A stretch of 23,931 bases of DNA from RPRB01 sp035501615 (lineage in GTDB: Bacteria; Myxococcota; Myxococcia; Myxococcales; Myxococcaceae), in assembly GCA_035501615.1 (NCBI GenBank), contig DATJVY010000140.1, forward strand, positions 1 through 23,931, read 5' to 3'. The notes under the pieces are model-generated. The model searched no databases. It was not told where the DNA came from and saw only the letters and a program-made list of their open reading frames with translations. The position numbers were made by a program, and so were the translations under genes. How positions within the stretch are numbered: position 1 is the stretch's first letter; every line of letters begins with the position of its first letter. Shown here in pieces: positions 8,688 through 15,555 of the stretch.

Positions 8688-9929
8688 ATGCAGCCCGTCG
8701 ACGTCTCCTGGCTGGTCCGCCTCCGCTGGGCGGCCGCGGCCCTGTTCCTCCTCCTCGCCCTCGCCGCGAAGTCGGTGTTCCACATCCCGGTCCCGCCCCT
8801 CGCGGTGGGAACGGTGCTGGCCATCCAGGTGGCGAGCAACGTCGCCCTGGCGCTGTGGGTGGGGCGAGGCCGGCCGGTGCGGGCCACCGCGGTGGCGGCG
8901 CTGATGGCCCTGGACACGGTGCTGCTCACCGTCCTGCTCGCTTGCAGCGGCGGCCCGAGCAACCCCTTCAGCGTCCTCTACCTCGTGGACGTCGCGCTCG
9001 GAGCAGTGGTCCTCACCCCGGCGCTGACCTGGGCGCTCCTGGTCCTGGTGGTGCTCTGCTTCGGCGCGCTCTTCCTTCCCGTGCCCTGGAGCCCGAGCGT
9101 GGCCCTGGGACACGCCGAGCTGATGCAGCTCCACCTCCGGGGGATGTGGGTCGCCTTCGCGCTCGCCGCGGGGACGCTGGTGGCCTTCGTCCTCCGGGTG
9201 CGCCGGGCGCTCGCCGACCGCGAGGCCGAGCTGGCCCGGGAGCGCGAGCGGGCTGGACGCCGCGACCGACTGGCCTCGCTCGCCACCCTCGCCGCTGGCA
9301 CCGCGCACGCGCTCGGCTCGCCGCTCTCCACCATCGCCGTCGCCGCCCACGAGCTGGAGCGCCGCCTCGCGTCCCTTCCCGAGGCCGCCGAGGATGCCCG
9401 GCTCATCCGCGAGCAGGTCTCGCGCTGTCGCGAGGCGCTGGCGCGGATGTCCACCGAGGCCGGCCAGTCGCCGGGGGAGATGCTCCACCCCCGGCCCGTC
9501 TCGCTCCTCCTCGACGAGGCGCTGGAGGGGCTTCCCGAGGCCGAGCGGGTCCGGGTCGAACTCGAGGACGGCGTGCGCGAGGCCACCGCCGCGCTCCCCG
9601 TCCGCGCGGTGGGGCAGAGCGTGCAGGCCCTGGTTCGCAACGCGCTGCAGGCCTCGCCCGCGGGGGTGCCGGTCCACCTTCGCCTGGGCCTCGAGGGAGA
9701 CCGCCTCCGCGTCGAGGTGGAGGACCGGGGCGAGGGAATGCCTCCGGAGGTGCTCGCGCGGGCGGGCGAGCCGTTCTTCAGCACCCGCGGGTCCGGCCAC
9801 GGGCTCGGCCTGGGGCTCTTCGTGGCCCGGAGCCTCGCCGAGCAGCTGGGGGGCGACCTGAGCCTGGTCTCGGCCCCGGCCCGGGGGACCCGGGCCCGTC
9901 TGACCGTCCCCCTGGTGCCCGCCTCGTGA
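8688..9929 (+). CDS. regB: RegB/PrrB-type redox-sensing sensor histidine kinase
   Basis: A 413-residue kinase. About six transmembrane segments occupy residues 8-180. The loop near residues 88-94 reads GGPSNPF, matching the GGxxNPF quinone-binding motif of RegB. The H-box is LAAGTAHALGSPLSTI with His207. A cysteine in SRCREAL (Cys247) lies exactly 40 residues after it, the same spacing as the His225 and redox-active Cys265 of Rhodobacter capsulatus RegB. The ATPase domain has the N-box (LVRNALQAS), DRGEGMP and HGLGLGLFVARS. In Proteobacteria RegB senses the oxidised quinone pool and thiol redox state and phosphorylates RegA. Its stop overlaps the regA-like start by four bases (GTGA). The ribosome binding site is weak. 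The gene lies 68 bases after the acylase gene, so read-through is possible. Confidence 0.9.
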   Translation: MQPVDVSWLVRLRWAAAALFLLLALAAKSVFHIPVPPLAVGTVLAIQVASNVALALWVGRGRPVRATAVAALMALDTVLLTVLLACSGGPSNPFSVLYLVDVALGAVVLTPALTWALLVLVVLCFGALFLPVPWSPSVALGHAELMQLHLRGMWVAFALAAGTLVAFVLRVRRALADREAELARERERAGRRDRLASLATLAAGTAHALGSPLSTIAVAAHELERRLASLPEAAEDARLIREQVSRCREALARMSTEAGQSPGEMLHPRPVSLLLDEALEGLPEAERVRVELEDGVREATAALPVRAVGQSVQALVRNALQASPAGVPVHLRLGLEGDRLRVEVEDRGEGMPPEVLARAGEPFFSTRGSGHGLGLGLFVARSLAEQLGGDLSLVSAPARGTRARLTVPLVPAS

Positions 9930-10465
9930 CCGCCCTCTCCATCCTCCTCGTCGACGACGACGAGAACTTCCGCGAGCGGATGGCCCGCGCGCTGCGGGAC
10001 CGGGGCCACGAGGTGCGCACCGCCGGAGGGCCGGCCGAGGCGTCGCGCCTGGCCACCGAGGACTCGCCGGAGTGCGCGGTGGTCGATCTCCGCATGCCCG
10101 GCGGCGGCGGGCTGGAGGTGGTCTCGGCGCTCAGGTCCATCGACCCGGGGACGGCGGTGGTGGTGCTCACCGGGTACGGGAGCATCGCCACCGCGCTCGA
10201 GGCGGTGCGCCGGGGCGCGCTCCACTACTTGCAGAAGCCCGTCGACGCCGACGAGCTGCTCGCCGCCTTCGCCCGGGGAGGGGTGTTGCCGGCCGACGAG
10301 CTGCCCCAGGAGCCCGCCGCGCCTTCGCTGGCCCGCGCCGAGTGGGAGCACATCCAGCGAGTGCTGACCGATGCGGGTGGAAACGTGTCGGAGGCCGCGC
10401 GCCGTCTCGGGCTCCACCGGAAGTCGCTGCAGCGGAAGCTCCAGAAGCACCCGCCGCGACGCTGA
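9926..10465 (+). CDS. regA: RegA/PrrA-type response regulator with Fis-like HTH
   Basis: A 179-residue protein starting at the GTG at 9926, which overlaps the kinase stop, so the pair is translationally coupled. The receiver (residues 4-115) has the acidic triad DDD (10-12), the phospho-acceptor Asp54 in VVDLRMPGG, Thr82 and Lys104 in LQKPVD. After a short proline-containing linker, residues about 140-175 form a Fis-type helix-turn-helix (GNVSEAARRLGLHRKSLQRK) very close to the RegA/PrrA/ActR output domain. The length matches that family (about 180). RegA acts as a global regulator of respiratory and redox genes in alpha-proteobacteria. The regulon in this organism cannot be inferred from its neighbours, as no oxidase or cytochrome genes are in the window. 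Confidence 0.92.
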   Translation: MTALSILLVDDDENFRERMARALRDRGHEVRTAGGPAEASRLATEDSPECAVVDLRMPGGGGLEVVSALRSIDPGTAVVVLTGYGSIATALEAVRRGALHYLQKPVDADELLAAFARGGVLPADELPQEPAAPSLARAEWEHIQRVLTDAGGNVSEAARRLGLHRKSLQRKLQKHPPRR

Positions 10466-10477
10466 GGCGCGTCGCAC

Positions 10478-10531
10478 GCAACCAAGAGGTTGCACGAAGG
10501 TGTCAAACACCTCCCGCAACCTGGCGGTTGC
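10478..10531. repeat. Composite palindromic element with nested hairpins
   Basis: Just after the regA-like stop, four half-sites alternate: GCAACC (10478-10483), GGTTGC (10488-10493), GCAACC (10516-10521) and GGTTGC (10526-10531). The first two and the last two can each pair across 4-base loops. The middle two can instead pair around a perfect central hairpin AGGTGT (10498-10503) / ACACCT (10507-10512) with a CAA loop. The element therefore has mutually exclusive folds. Its position between convergent genes suits a bidirectional terminator or a REP-like mobile repeat. The central core is shared with the elements at 5409-5457. Its edge lies within a few bases of the end of the decayed gene on the minus strand. 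Confidence 0.65.
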
Positions 10532-10533
10532 CT

Positions 10534-11042
10534 CAGTTCCCACTGGAGGCTGGCCGTGGCGGTCACTCCCACCGTCTGCTGCTCGAAGAGGCTGGTGGCG
10601 AACGGGATCTGCACCTGGGCGAGCAGCCAGATCGGCCCGGCCACGTTCCAGGCCAGCCCCGGAACCGCCGAGACGACCAGGCCGCCGGTGTTCTCCTGCG
10701 GCACGCCCTCGGACTGGTCGCGCCCGGCGTAGCGGCCGTCGATCCCCACCCGCAGGGCCAACGGCTCGACCACCCGGAAGCTCATCTGCGCGCTCCACAG
10801 CACCGCGTCCCCGAATCGGTATCCGTAGCTGTTCTCGGTACGGAATACGGGCTGTAGACCACCACCGGGCGCAGCGTCATCTGGGTGAGCGACTCGGTGC
10901 GGTCCGGCTCGTCGTCGCTCCGGGCGGTCGCGGTGAGATACTCGTACTCGAGCGCGAACCGTAACGTGTTCGCCACCGGCATCGAGTCGCCGGCGAGCAC
11001 CAGCGGGTCCCCGCATCCGCACACCGAGCAGGCGCGCGCCGA
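10534..11042 (-). pseudogene. Decayed outer-membrane beta-barrel-like protein (CSVCGCGDP type), internal deletion and frameshift
   Basis: Two protein-like segments lie in different minus-strand frames and abut each other. The N-terminal piece begins near 11042 with SARACSVCGCGDPL (mature Cys at 11030) and runs to VVVYSPYS at about 10840. The C-terminal piece runs from VFRTENSYGYRFGDAVLW, also about 10850, to TASLQWEL ending at 10534. Alternating hydrophobic strands and terminal aromatics look like an outer-membrane barrel. Together they give only about 165 residues. Proteins I recall with this N-terminal motif and this C-terminal strand pattern are nearer 300, so roughly 110-150 central residues appear deleted at the junction. 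No frame upstream of the CSVCGCGDP motif offers a hydrophobic signal peptide or a start codon, so the 5' end is also damaged. No stop codon follows LQWEL in frame, because the reading runs into the palindromic element. A sequencing frameshift alone would not explain the missing middle. Confidence 0.65.
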
Positions 11043-11158
11043 TCCCCATCCGCCACGAGGGTCTTGGGGCGATCGCGCCGCGAGCGGGATGCGGCAAAGC
11101 GTCGCGGATCCGGGACGACCTGCGTCGAGCGGCCGCACCTGCGCGCCGGCGGCATGGG

Positions 11159-12694
11159 TCAGCGCTGGTGGCGGCCCAGCACCCGGAGCACCACGCCCAC
11201 CAGGTCGACCGAGTCGACGGGTCGGCTCAGCTCCGCGTCGTAGCCCTCGCGGCGCGCCCGGGCCCGCTCGGCCGGGCGTCCGGCCTCGATCAGCGCCACG
11301 GCCCGGAGGGCGATGCCCGACACGCCCCGCACCTGCGCCAGCAGCCCGCGCGTCGGGTCCCCGAACGCCATCTGCCCGCTCACCAGAACGTCCGGATGCG
11401 CCGCCCGTGCCTGGGCGAGCGCCTGGGACGGCTCGGCCAGGTCCACGTCCGCCCCGGCCCGGACCAGCGCCGCGGCCATCAGCTGGCCTGCGCTGCGCTC
11501 CTCGGGAACCAGCAGCACCCGGACCCCGGCCAGCGGCAGCTGCTGCGTCACCGGCACCGCCGTCACCGCCGGCGCGCCCTCCTGCGCGGGCGCGGGCACG
11601 AAGAGCCGGAAGGTGGTGCCCTGGCCGGCCGAGCTCTCCACGCCCAGCGTTCCGCCGTGGAGCGCGGCCAGCCGCCGGGCGATGGACAGCCCCAGGCCGA
11701 GCCCGCTCCCCCGCTGCTCCTCGCCGCTCCCCCTCCAGAACGGCTCGAACACGTGGGGAAGCGCCTCGGCTGCGATGCCCGGACCGGTATCGGTCACCTC
11801 GAGCGCCACGCCCCCGTCCGCCCGGTGCAGGCGGACCAGCACCGTCGATGCCGGGGGCGAGTACTTCAGCGAGTTGGAGAGGAGGTTCCAGATCACCTGC
11901 GTCAGCCGGCCCGGATCGCCGTAGAGCGCGGGCAGGTCCGCCGCCATCTCCACGTCGAGGAACACCTCGCGGTCGTCGGCCTCGGGCTGGACCGTCTCCA
12001 CCGCGTCGCGGAGCACCGCGCTCGGGTTCATCCACTCGCGCCGGAGGACCAGCTTCCCCCGCGCCATGCGCTCGGCATCGAGAAGGTCGTCCACCAGCCG
12101 CGACTGGGCCCGCGCGTTGCGGATGATGGCCGTGGTCGCCCGCTCCACCGTGTCCGGGTCCGAGCGGCGTGCCTGGAGCGCCTTCGCCCAGCCGAGGATC
12201 GCCGCGAGCGGCGTCTTGAGGTCGTGGGCCACCGCCGCCACCGCGAGGTTCCCCCGGAGCGCCCCCTCGGCCTGATCCCGCGTCCGCTGCGCCTCCGCCA
12301 GCTCCTCCAGCTGGGCACGCTCGGTCATCCGCCGGGTGGTGATGTCCAGCACCAGCGCCGCGAGACCCCGCGCACGCCCGGCGGAGTCCACCAGGGGCCG
12401 GCCGTACCAGGCGTGCCAGCGGAGCGCGCCGTCGAGGTGGATGCACGGGTACTCGAAGTCGTGGGTGCCGCGGTCGGACAGCGCGCGCCAGAGCGTGTTC
12501 CAGACCCGCTCCCGCTCGTCGGCCTGCACGTGCTCCAGGAACGCGTCCACCGTGCGGGGAACGGTCCCGAAGAGAGCCTCGGCCCGATCGGTCCAGGTGA
12601 ACCGGCCGGTCTGGAAGTCGTACTCGCAGCTGGCGAACACCGCCGCGGTGGGCAGCGGGCCCGTCTCGATGCGCTCGCTGTCCGACGGGTTCAC
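11159..12694 (-). CDS. PAS-domain sensor histidine kinase with C-terminal degenerate receiver
   Basis: I start this at the GTG at 12694, preceded by AGAGGTG at suitable spacing, giving 511 residues; an in-frame GTG at 12748 would add 18. There is no transmembrane segment, so it is probably cytoplasmic. Order: PAS/PAC fold (about residues 20-120, ending LVLDITTRR), HisKA with His157 in AVAHDLKTPLAAI, and HATPase_c (about 255-370, with NLLSNSLKYS, DTGPGI and GSGLGLGLSIARRL). The last 120 residues have receiver-like layout, but the acidic pocket reads V-P-E-E (396-399), the acceptor position is Gly440 (VLVSGQM) and the conserved lysine is Arg or Ser (LSRPVD). That tail probably cannot accept phosphate and may be a docking or control domain. 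No cognate response regulator is adjacent. The signal is unknown. Confidence 0.88.
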   Translation of the reverse strand: MNPSDSERIETGPLPTAAVFASCEYDFQTGRFTWTDRAEALFGTVPRTVDAFLEHVQADERERVWNTLWRALSDRGTHDFEYPCIHLDGALRWHAWYGRPLVDSAGRARGLAALVLDITTRRMTERAQLEELAEAQRTRDQAEGALRGNLAVAAVAHDLKTPLAAILGWAKALQARRSDPDTVERATTAIIRNARAQSRLVDDLLDAERMARGKLVLRREWMNPSAVLRDAVETVQPEADDREVFLDVEMAADLPALYGDPGRLTQVIWNLLSNSLKYSPPASTVLVRLHRADGGVALEVTDTGPGIAAEALPHVFEPFWRGSGEEQRGSGLGLGLSIARRLAALHGGTLGVESSAGQGTTFRLFVPAPAQEGAPAVTAVPVTQQLPLAGVRVLLVPEERSAGQLMAAALVRAGADVDLAEPSQALAQARAAHPDVLVSGQMAFGDPTRGLLAQVRGVSGIALRAVALIEAGRPAERARARREGYDAELSRPVDSVDLVGVVLRVLGRHQR

Positions 12695-12865
12695 CGCAAA
12701 AGCACCTCTCGGCTGCAACGCGCTGGCGTCAGCCGTCACCGACACCACGAGTGGAGAAGCGGCCGGCGCAGCGCCACCTTCGAAAGCACCCTAGCGCGCC
12801 GCTCGCGCACCGCGCCACGGCGGGTCCCGCACAACCCGTCTGGGCGGCTGCACGAGTCGTGACAC

Positions 12866-12899
12866 ACCGGTGGCGAGTCCAGCGGACCTCGCCTCCGGT
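12866..12899 (-). terminator. Hairpin downstream of the OmpA-type gene
   Basis: Twenty bases past the OmpA-type stop, ACCGG (12866-12870) and GGCGAG-TCC (12872-12880) pair with GGA-CTCGCC (12884-12893, one bulged C) and CCGGT (12895-12899) around an AGC loop. The result is a stem of about 14 pairs with one T-T mismatch and one bulge. There is no good U-tract on the minus strand, so this may be a rho-independent-like terminator with poor tail or an mRNA-stabilising stem. The rest of 12695-12919 holds nothing I can identify apart from the presumed leader of the kinase gene. Confidence 0.45.
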
Positions 12900-12919
12900 C
12901 GTTTCAGGAAATACCGGAC

Positions 12920-13744
12920 CTACTTCGGCTTCTCGAGAATCACCTCGACCCGCCGGTTCTTGGCCCTGCCCGCCGAGGTCTTGTTGTCCGCGATCGGACG
13001 CTCCTGACCCACCCCCACGGCGCGGATCTGCCCCTCGGGGATGCCGTTCTGGATCAGGTACTTCCGGACCGTCTCGGCGCGGGCCTGGCTCAGGGTCAGG
13101 TTCTTGTCCTTGTTCCCGGTGCTGTCGGTGTGGCCCTCGACCAGGATGGTGCGCTGGGTGCCCTTGAGCGCCTCGGCGACCACCTTCATCCGATCGATGG
13201 CGACGGGCTGCAGGTCGGCCTTCCCGGTCTTGAAGGGGATGCCGCCGGCGAGGGTGATGATGGTCCCGCGCTCGTCCTCCTTCACCTCGGCGAACTTGGC
13301 CAGGCGCTTGCGGGCCTCCTCTGCCTCGCGGGCCGCCCGCTCCGCCTCGGCCCGGGCCGCAGCGTCGTTCACCGCGGCGCCCTTGGCGGCCCACTCCTGC
13401 TGGAGCGCGGCCAGCTCGGCCTCCTTGGCCTTGCGCTCCGAGTCGGCCTTCGCCGCGGCGGCGGACTTGTCCGCCACCTCCGCCTTGTACATGGCCTCGG
13501 TGGAAAGCGTCCTGGGGATGGACGGGTCCTGCCCGCGCTCGAAGGATGCCTGGCCATCCTGCGCCGTCTGGGCGGCGGCGATCGACTTCTTCGCCGAGTC
13601 GAACTCCTTGGGGAAGTCGTCCGGGCTCCCGGTCTTCACCGCATGGGCGTAGGTGTCCTTCGCCTTCTGGAGATCGGGGTAGGTGAACGGCTGGGCGCAC
13701 CCCGCGGAGATGAGTGCCAGGGTCGCGAGCTTGATCGGTCTCAT
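12920..13744 (-). CDS. OmpA-family peptidoglycan-binding lipoprotein with DUF4398-like N-terminus
   Basis: A 274-residue protein from the ATG at 13744, which has GAGAGA at proper spacing and opens directly into a lipoprotein signal (LALISAGC, Cys16). A GTG at 13765 overlapping the previous gene's stop is an alternative. Residues about 20-65 resemble DUF4398 (alpha-helical, AKDTYAHAVKTG and EFDSAKKSIAAA). A long Ala/Glu/Lys/Arg-rich helix follows (about 75-155), probably a coiled-coil spacer. Residues 159-274 are an OmpA C-terminal domain: GHTDSTG with Asp207, and SQARAETV with Arg222. These two lie 15 residues apart, as do the diaminopimelate-binding Asp241 and Arg256 of E. coli OmpA. It likely links the outer membrane to peptidoglycan. 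The gene follows the small DUF4398 lipoprotein with only 17 bases between them. Confidence 0.92.
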   Translation of the reverse strand: MRPIKLATLALISAGCAQPFTYPDLQKAKDTYAHAVKTGSPDDFPKEFDSAKKSIAAAQTAQDGQASFERGQDPSIPRTLSTEAMYKAEVADKSAAAAKADSERKAKEAELAALQQEWAAKGAAVNDAAARAEAERAAREAEEARKRLAKFAEVKEDERGTIITLAGGIPFKTGKADLQPVAIDRMKVVAEALKGTQRTILVEGHTDSTGNKDKNLTLSQARAETVRKYLIQNGIPEGQIRAVGVGQERPIADNKTSAGRAKNRRVEVILEKPK

Positions 13745-13761
13745 GGTCGTCTCTCTCGCTT

Positions 13762-14112
13762 TCACTTGCCGAGCTTCGTCTTCAGGTCGGCGATCTGGGC
13801 GTCGAGGTCCTTGATCTTGGCGATGCTCGAGGCCTCGGTCGCGGTCACCTTCGCGTCGTCGGCCGCGGCGCTGGCGAGGCCGAGCTGACGGATCGCCTCC
13901 GCGGGGTCGCCCTTCTGGATCAGGCTCTGGGCGCTGGTCAGGTAGCCCTGCGCCTTGACGAGCAGGTCGTTGGCGGCGGGGAAGTTCGCGGCGCCGGCGG
14001 CCTGGGCGGCCTCGATCGCGGAAGTGGCGGCCTTCAGCTTCGGAGACGGATCGGGGGTGGAGCAGCCCACGGCGGCCGCCCCCAAGGCGAACAGGACAAG
14101 GATTCGACGCAT
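13762..14112 (-). CDS. DUF4398-type small lipoprotein
   Basis: A 116-residue protein. I place the start at the ATG at 14112 because a GAGGA lies 8 bases upstream and the first residues form a lipoprotein signal (MRRILVLFALGAAAVGC, Cys17); reading further upstream adds unstructured residues only. The mature part is almost entirely alpha-helical with heptad-like Ala/Leu spacing (KLKAATSAIEAAQAAGAANF, then LVKAQGYLTSAQSLIQKGD), typical of DUF4398 helical hairpins. The last 30 residues (IAKIKDLDAQIADLKTKLGK) look like a short coiled coil. The function of the family is unknown. Its partner is the downstream OmpA-type lipoprotein, which has a similar N-terminal helical region, so an outer-membrane periplasmic complex is plausible. 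Confidence 0.88.
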   Translation of the reverse strand: MRRILVLFALGAAAVGCSTPDPSPKLKAATSAIEAAQAAGAANFPAANDLLVKAQGYLTSAQSLIQKGDPAEAIRQLGLASAAADDAKVTATEASSIAKIKDLDAQIADLKTKLGK

Positions 14113-14144
14113 GGGAGAAGTCCTCGGACGACGGGTTGTGCGGG

Positions 14145-14184
14145 CCCGGTGCGGCAGGCCCCGGACGGGAGCGGGAGCACCGGG
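14145..14184. repeat. Inverted repeat between mscL and the DUF4398 gene
   Basis: CCCGGTGC (14145-14152) and GCACCGGG (14177-14184) are perfect 8-base arms around a 24-base GC-rich loop. The element lies in the 112-base gap after the mscL stop and 33 bases before the start of the DUF4398 gene. It could end the mscL transcript or fold in the leader of the lipoprotein gene. There is no U-tract, so a terminator role is unproven. Confidence 0.35.
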
Positions 14185-14224
14185 TGACGCGTGTTCAACG
14201 ACGCTTGCTTCAGCATCGGTTCGA

Positions 14225-14623
14225 TCAGACATCGCTCGTGCAGTACTTGCAGCGGGTGGCCGCCGTGGGGAGCTGCTCTGTACAGCGTGGGCAGGCCTTG
14301 GTCGGCGCGGGCGGCGGGGCCTTGAGCAGGGCCTTGGTGACGAAGAAGACCACCAGGGCGACGATGGTGAAGTCCACGAGGCGTCCGAGCAGGTCGCCGT
14401 ACTTGATCGCGTTGGTCACCTTGCCCGCGGCGTCGTGGGTGAGCGGCAGCTCCCAGGTCCGCCATTCCCCGCCGGGCAGCAGGATGCCGACGATGGGCAT
14501 GATGATGTCGTCGACGATTGCGCTGACGACCTTCCCCACCGCCGCGCCGATGACGACGCCGACGGCGAGCGCGAGCGCGTTCTGCTTGAGCAAGAACTCG
14601 CGGAAGTCCTTCGCCAGACTCAT
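14225..14623 (-). CDS. mscL: Large-conductance mechanosensitive channel with C-terminal zinc ribbon
   Basis: A 132-residue protein, the usual MscL length. The ATG at 14623 follows AGGAGGGG at good spacing. Residues 1-13 are the amphipathic N-terminal helix (MSLAKDFREFLLK). TM1 is about 15-42 (LAVGVVIGAAVGKVVSAIVDDIIMP), then a short periplasmic loop, then TM2 about 77-100 (LVDFTIVALVVFFVTKAL). MscL pentamers open under membrane tension to release solutes during hypo-osmotic shock. Instead of the usual C-terminal helical bundle, the last 25 residues carry two Cys pairs, Cys111/Cys114 (CPRC) and Cys125/Cys128 (CKYC), a zinc-ribbon pattern after a proline-rich linker. It is transcribed toward the DUF4398 and OmpA-type genes and diverges from the LysM operon. 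Confidence 0.95.
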   Translation of the reverse strand: MSLAKDFREFLLKQNALALAVGVVIGAAVGKVVSAIVDDIIMPIVGILLPGGEWRTWELPLTHDAAGKVTNAIKYGDLLGRLVDFTIVALVVFFVTKALLKAPPPAPTKACPRCTEQLPTAATRCKYCTSDV

Positions 14624-14768
14624 TCGCGTCTTCCCCTCCTTCGGCGCGCTGAGGATGTCCTGCCCTTGTCCCGACCGAAAGGCAACAGGAACCTTACCGG
14701 GCTGCGCTTGACCGTCGGGCCTATTGCTTCCAAGGTCACTCGCGAGTCCGAACCGGAGGATTGTCACC
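14624..14768. promoter_or_regulatory. Divergent promoter region between mscL and the LysM operon
   Basis: This 145-base space separates two outward-facing start codons, so promoters for both directions should lie here. On the plus strand a TTGACC at 14708-14713 resembles a -35 box, but no convincing -10 hexamer follows at 16-18 bases. Ribosome binding sites are clear on both sides: AGGAGGGG for mscL and GGAGG at 14756-14760 for the LysM gene. The position is certain; the promoter elements are not. Confidence 0.4.
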
Positions 14769-15008
14769 ATGCCCGACGATGAGCCGGACTTCTCCGACGT
14801 ACAGGGTGGAAGCTCCAGCATCTCGACCGACACCGAGGTCGACCGGACCTACACGGTTCGCCCGGGGGATAGCCTGAGCAAGATCGCCAAGTCTCTCCTC
14901 GGGGACGCGAAGAAATGGCGGGTGCTCTACGAGGCCAACAAGGACGTCGTGGGCAGCAACCCGGACCTCATCAAGCCGGGGCAGGTGCTGAAGATCCCGA
15001 AGAGCTGA
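14769..15008 (+). CDS. Small LysM-domain protein
   Basis: A 79-residue protein starting at the ATG at 14769 behind a GGAGG. The first 25 residues are acidic and Ser-rich (MPDDEPDFSDVQGGSSSIS). Residues about 28-77 form one LysM domain: YTVRPGDSLSKIAKSLLGDAKKW, then LYEANKDVV, then LIKPGQVLKIPKS. It resembles the LysM part of YgaU/Kbp-type cytoplasmic proteins (BON plus LysM) but has no BON domain. No signal peptide or lipobox is visible, so either it stays in the cytoplasm, as YgaU does, or it is exported by a non-classical route. LysM domains bind N-acetylglucosamine polymers such as peptidoglycan. The next gene begins 24 bases later on the same strand. Confidence 0.9.
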   Translation: MPDDEPDFSDVQGGSSSISTDTEVDRTYTVRPGDSLSKIAKSLLGDAKKWRVLYEANKDVVGSNPDLIKPGQVLKIPKS

Positions 15009-15032
15009 CCTCGCTTCCGAGGAGGAACGCCG

Positions 15033-15524
15033 ATGCTCCGAAACGCCGCCCTGGTGGGCCTGTCCCTGCTCGTGCTCTCCGGATGCAAGAAGGAGGAGCC
15101 TCCTCCTCCACCTCCGCCGCCGGTCACCCCGGCGCCGCCGCCGCCACCGCCGCCCGTGCCGTTCCGGGTCACCGGGGCCGATCTGGGCAAGGGCATCCAG
15201 CCAGACAACACCGTCCAGACCGTGACCGACACCTTCGGCCCGAAGGACACCATCTACCTCTCGGTCACCAGCGTGGGGATGGCGCCCCAGGCCGTGCTCG
15301 TCGCCCGCTGGACCTTCGGTCCGAAGGACGTGCCGGTCCACGACGAGACCCGGACGCTGACCCCGCAGTCCGAGAAGCCCCTCCACACCGAGTTCCACGT
15401 CTCGAAGCCCTCCGGATGGCCCCCGGGGAACTACAAGGTCGTCGTCACCGCGGACGGGCAAGCTGTCCAGACCAAGACGTTTACCGTGTCCAAGACGGCC
15501 GGGGCCCCGGGCAAGAAACACTGA
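15033..15524 (+). CDS. Proline-tract lipoprotein of unknown function
   Basis: A 163-residue protein with a strong GAGGAGGAAC ribosome binding site. It has a lipoprotein signal (LSLLVLSGC, Cys18), then KKEE, then two runs of prolines (residues about 23-42) that probably span the periplasm or peptidoglycan mesh. Residues about 45-155 form one beta-rich domain (TVTDTFGPKDTIYLSVTS, VARWTFGPKDVPVHDE and GNYKVVVTADGQAVQTKTFTV). I recognise no named family; the layout resembles hypothetical myxobacterial lipoproteins with an Ig-like fold. The tail is basic (APGKKH). It sits in a tight run between the LysM and AsmA-like genes (31 bases to the latter), suggesting a shared role in the cell envelope. 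Confidence 0.85.
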   Translation: MLRNAALVGLSLLVLSGCKKEEPPPPPPPPVTPAPPPPPPPVPFRVTGADLGKGIQPDNTVQTVTDTFGPKDTIYLSVTSVGMAPQAVLVARWTFGPKDVPVHDETRTLTPQSEKPLHTEFHVSKPSGWPPGNYKVVVTADGQAVQTKTFTVSKTAGAPGKKH

Positions 15525-15555
15525 CGGCGGCGTCGGTTTCGTCGGACCGGGGGGC

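Noticed and set aside
10225..11097. A single intact minus-strand protein over the region after regA
   Set aside because: Only the part at about 10534-10857 is protein-like in this frame. The beginning belongs to another frame and the end is antisense to the regA-like gene, so I call a pseudogene instead.
11168..12862. Plus-strand open frame of about 564 codons opposite the PAS histidine kinase
   Set aside because: Arg/His/Gly-rich with no domain, while the minus strand has PAS, HisKA and HATPase motifs in order.
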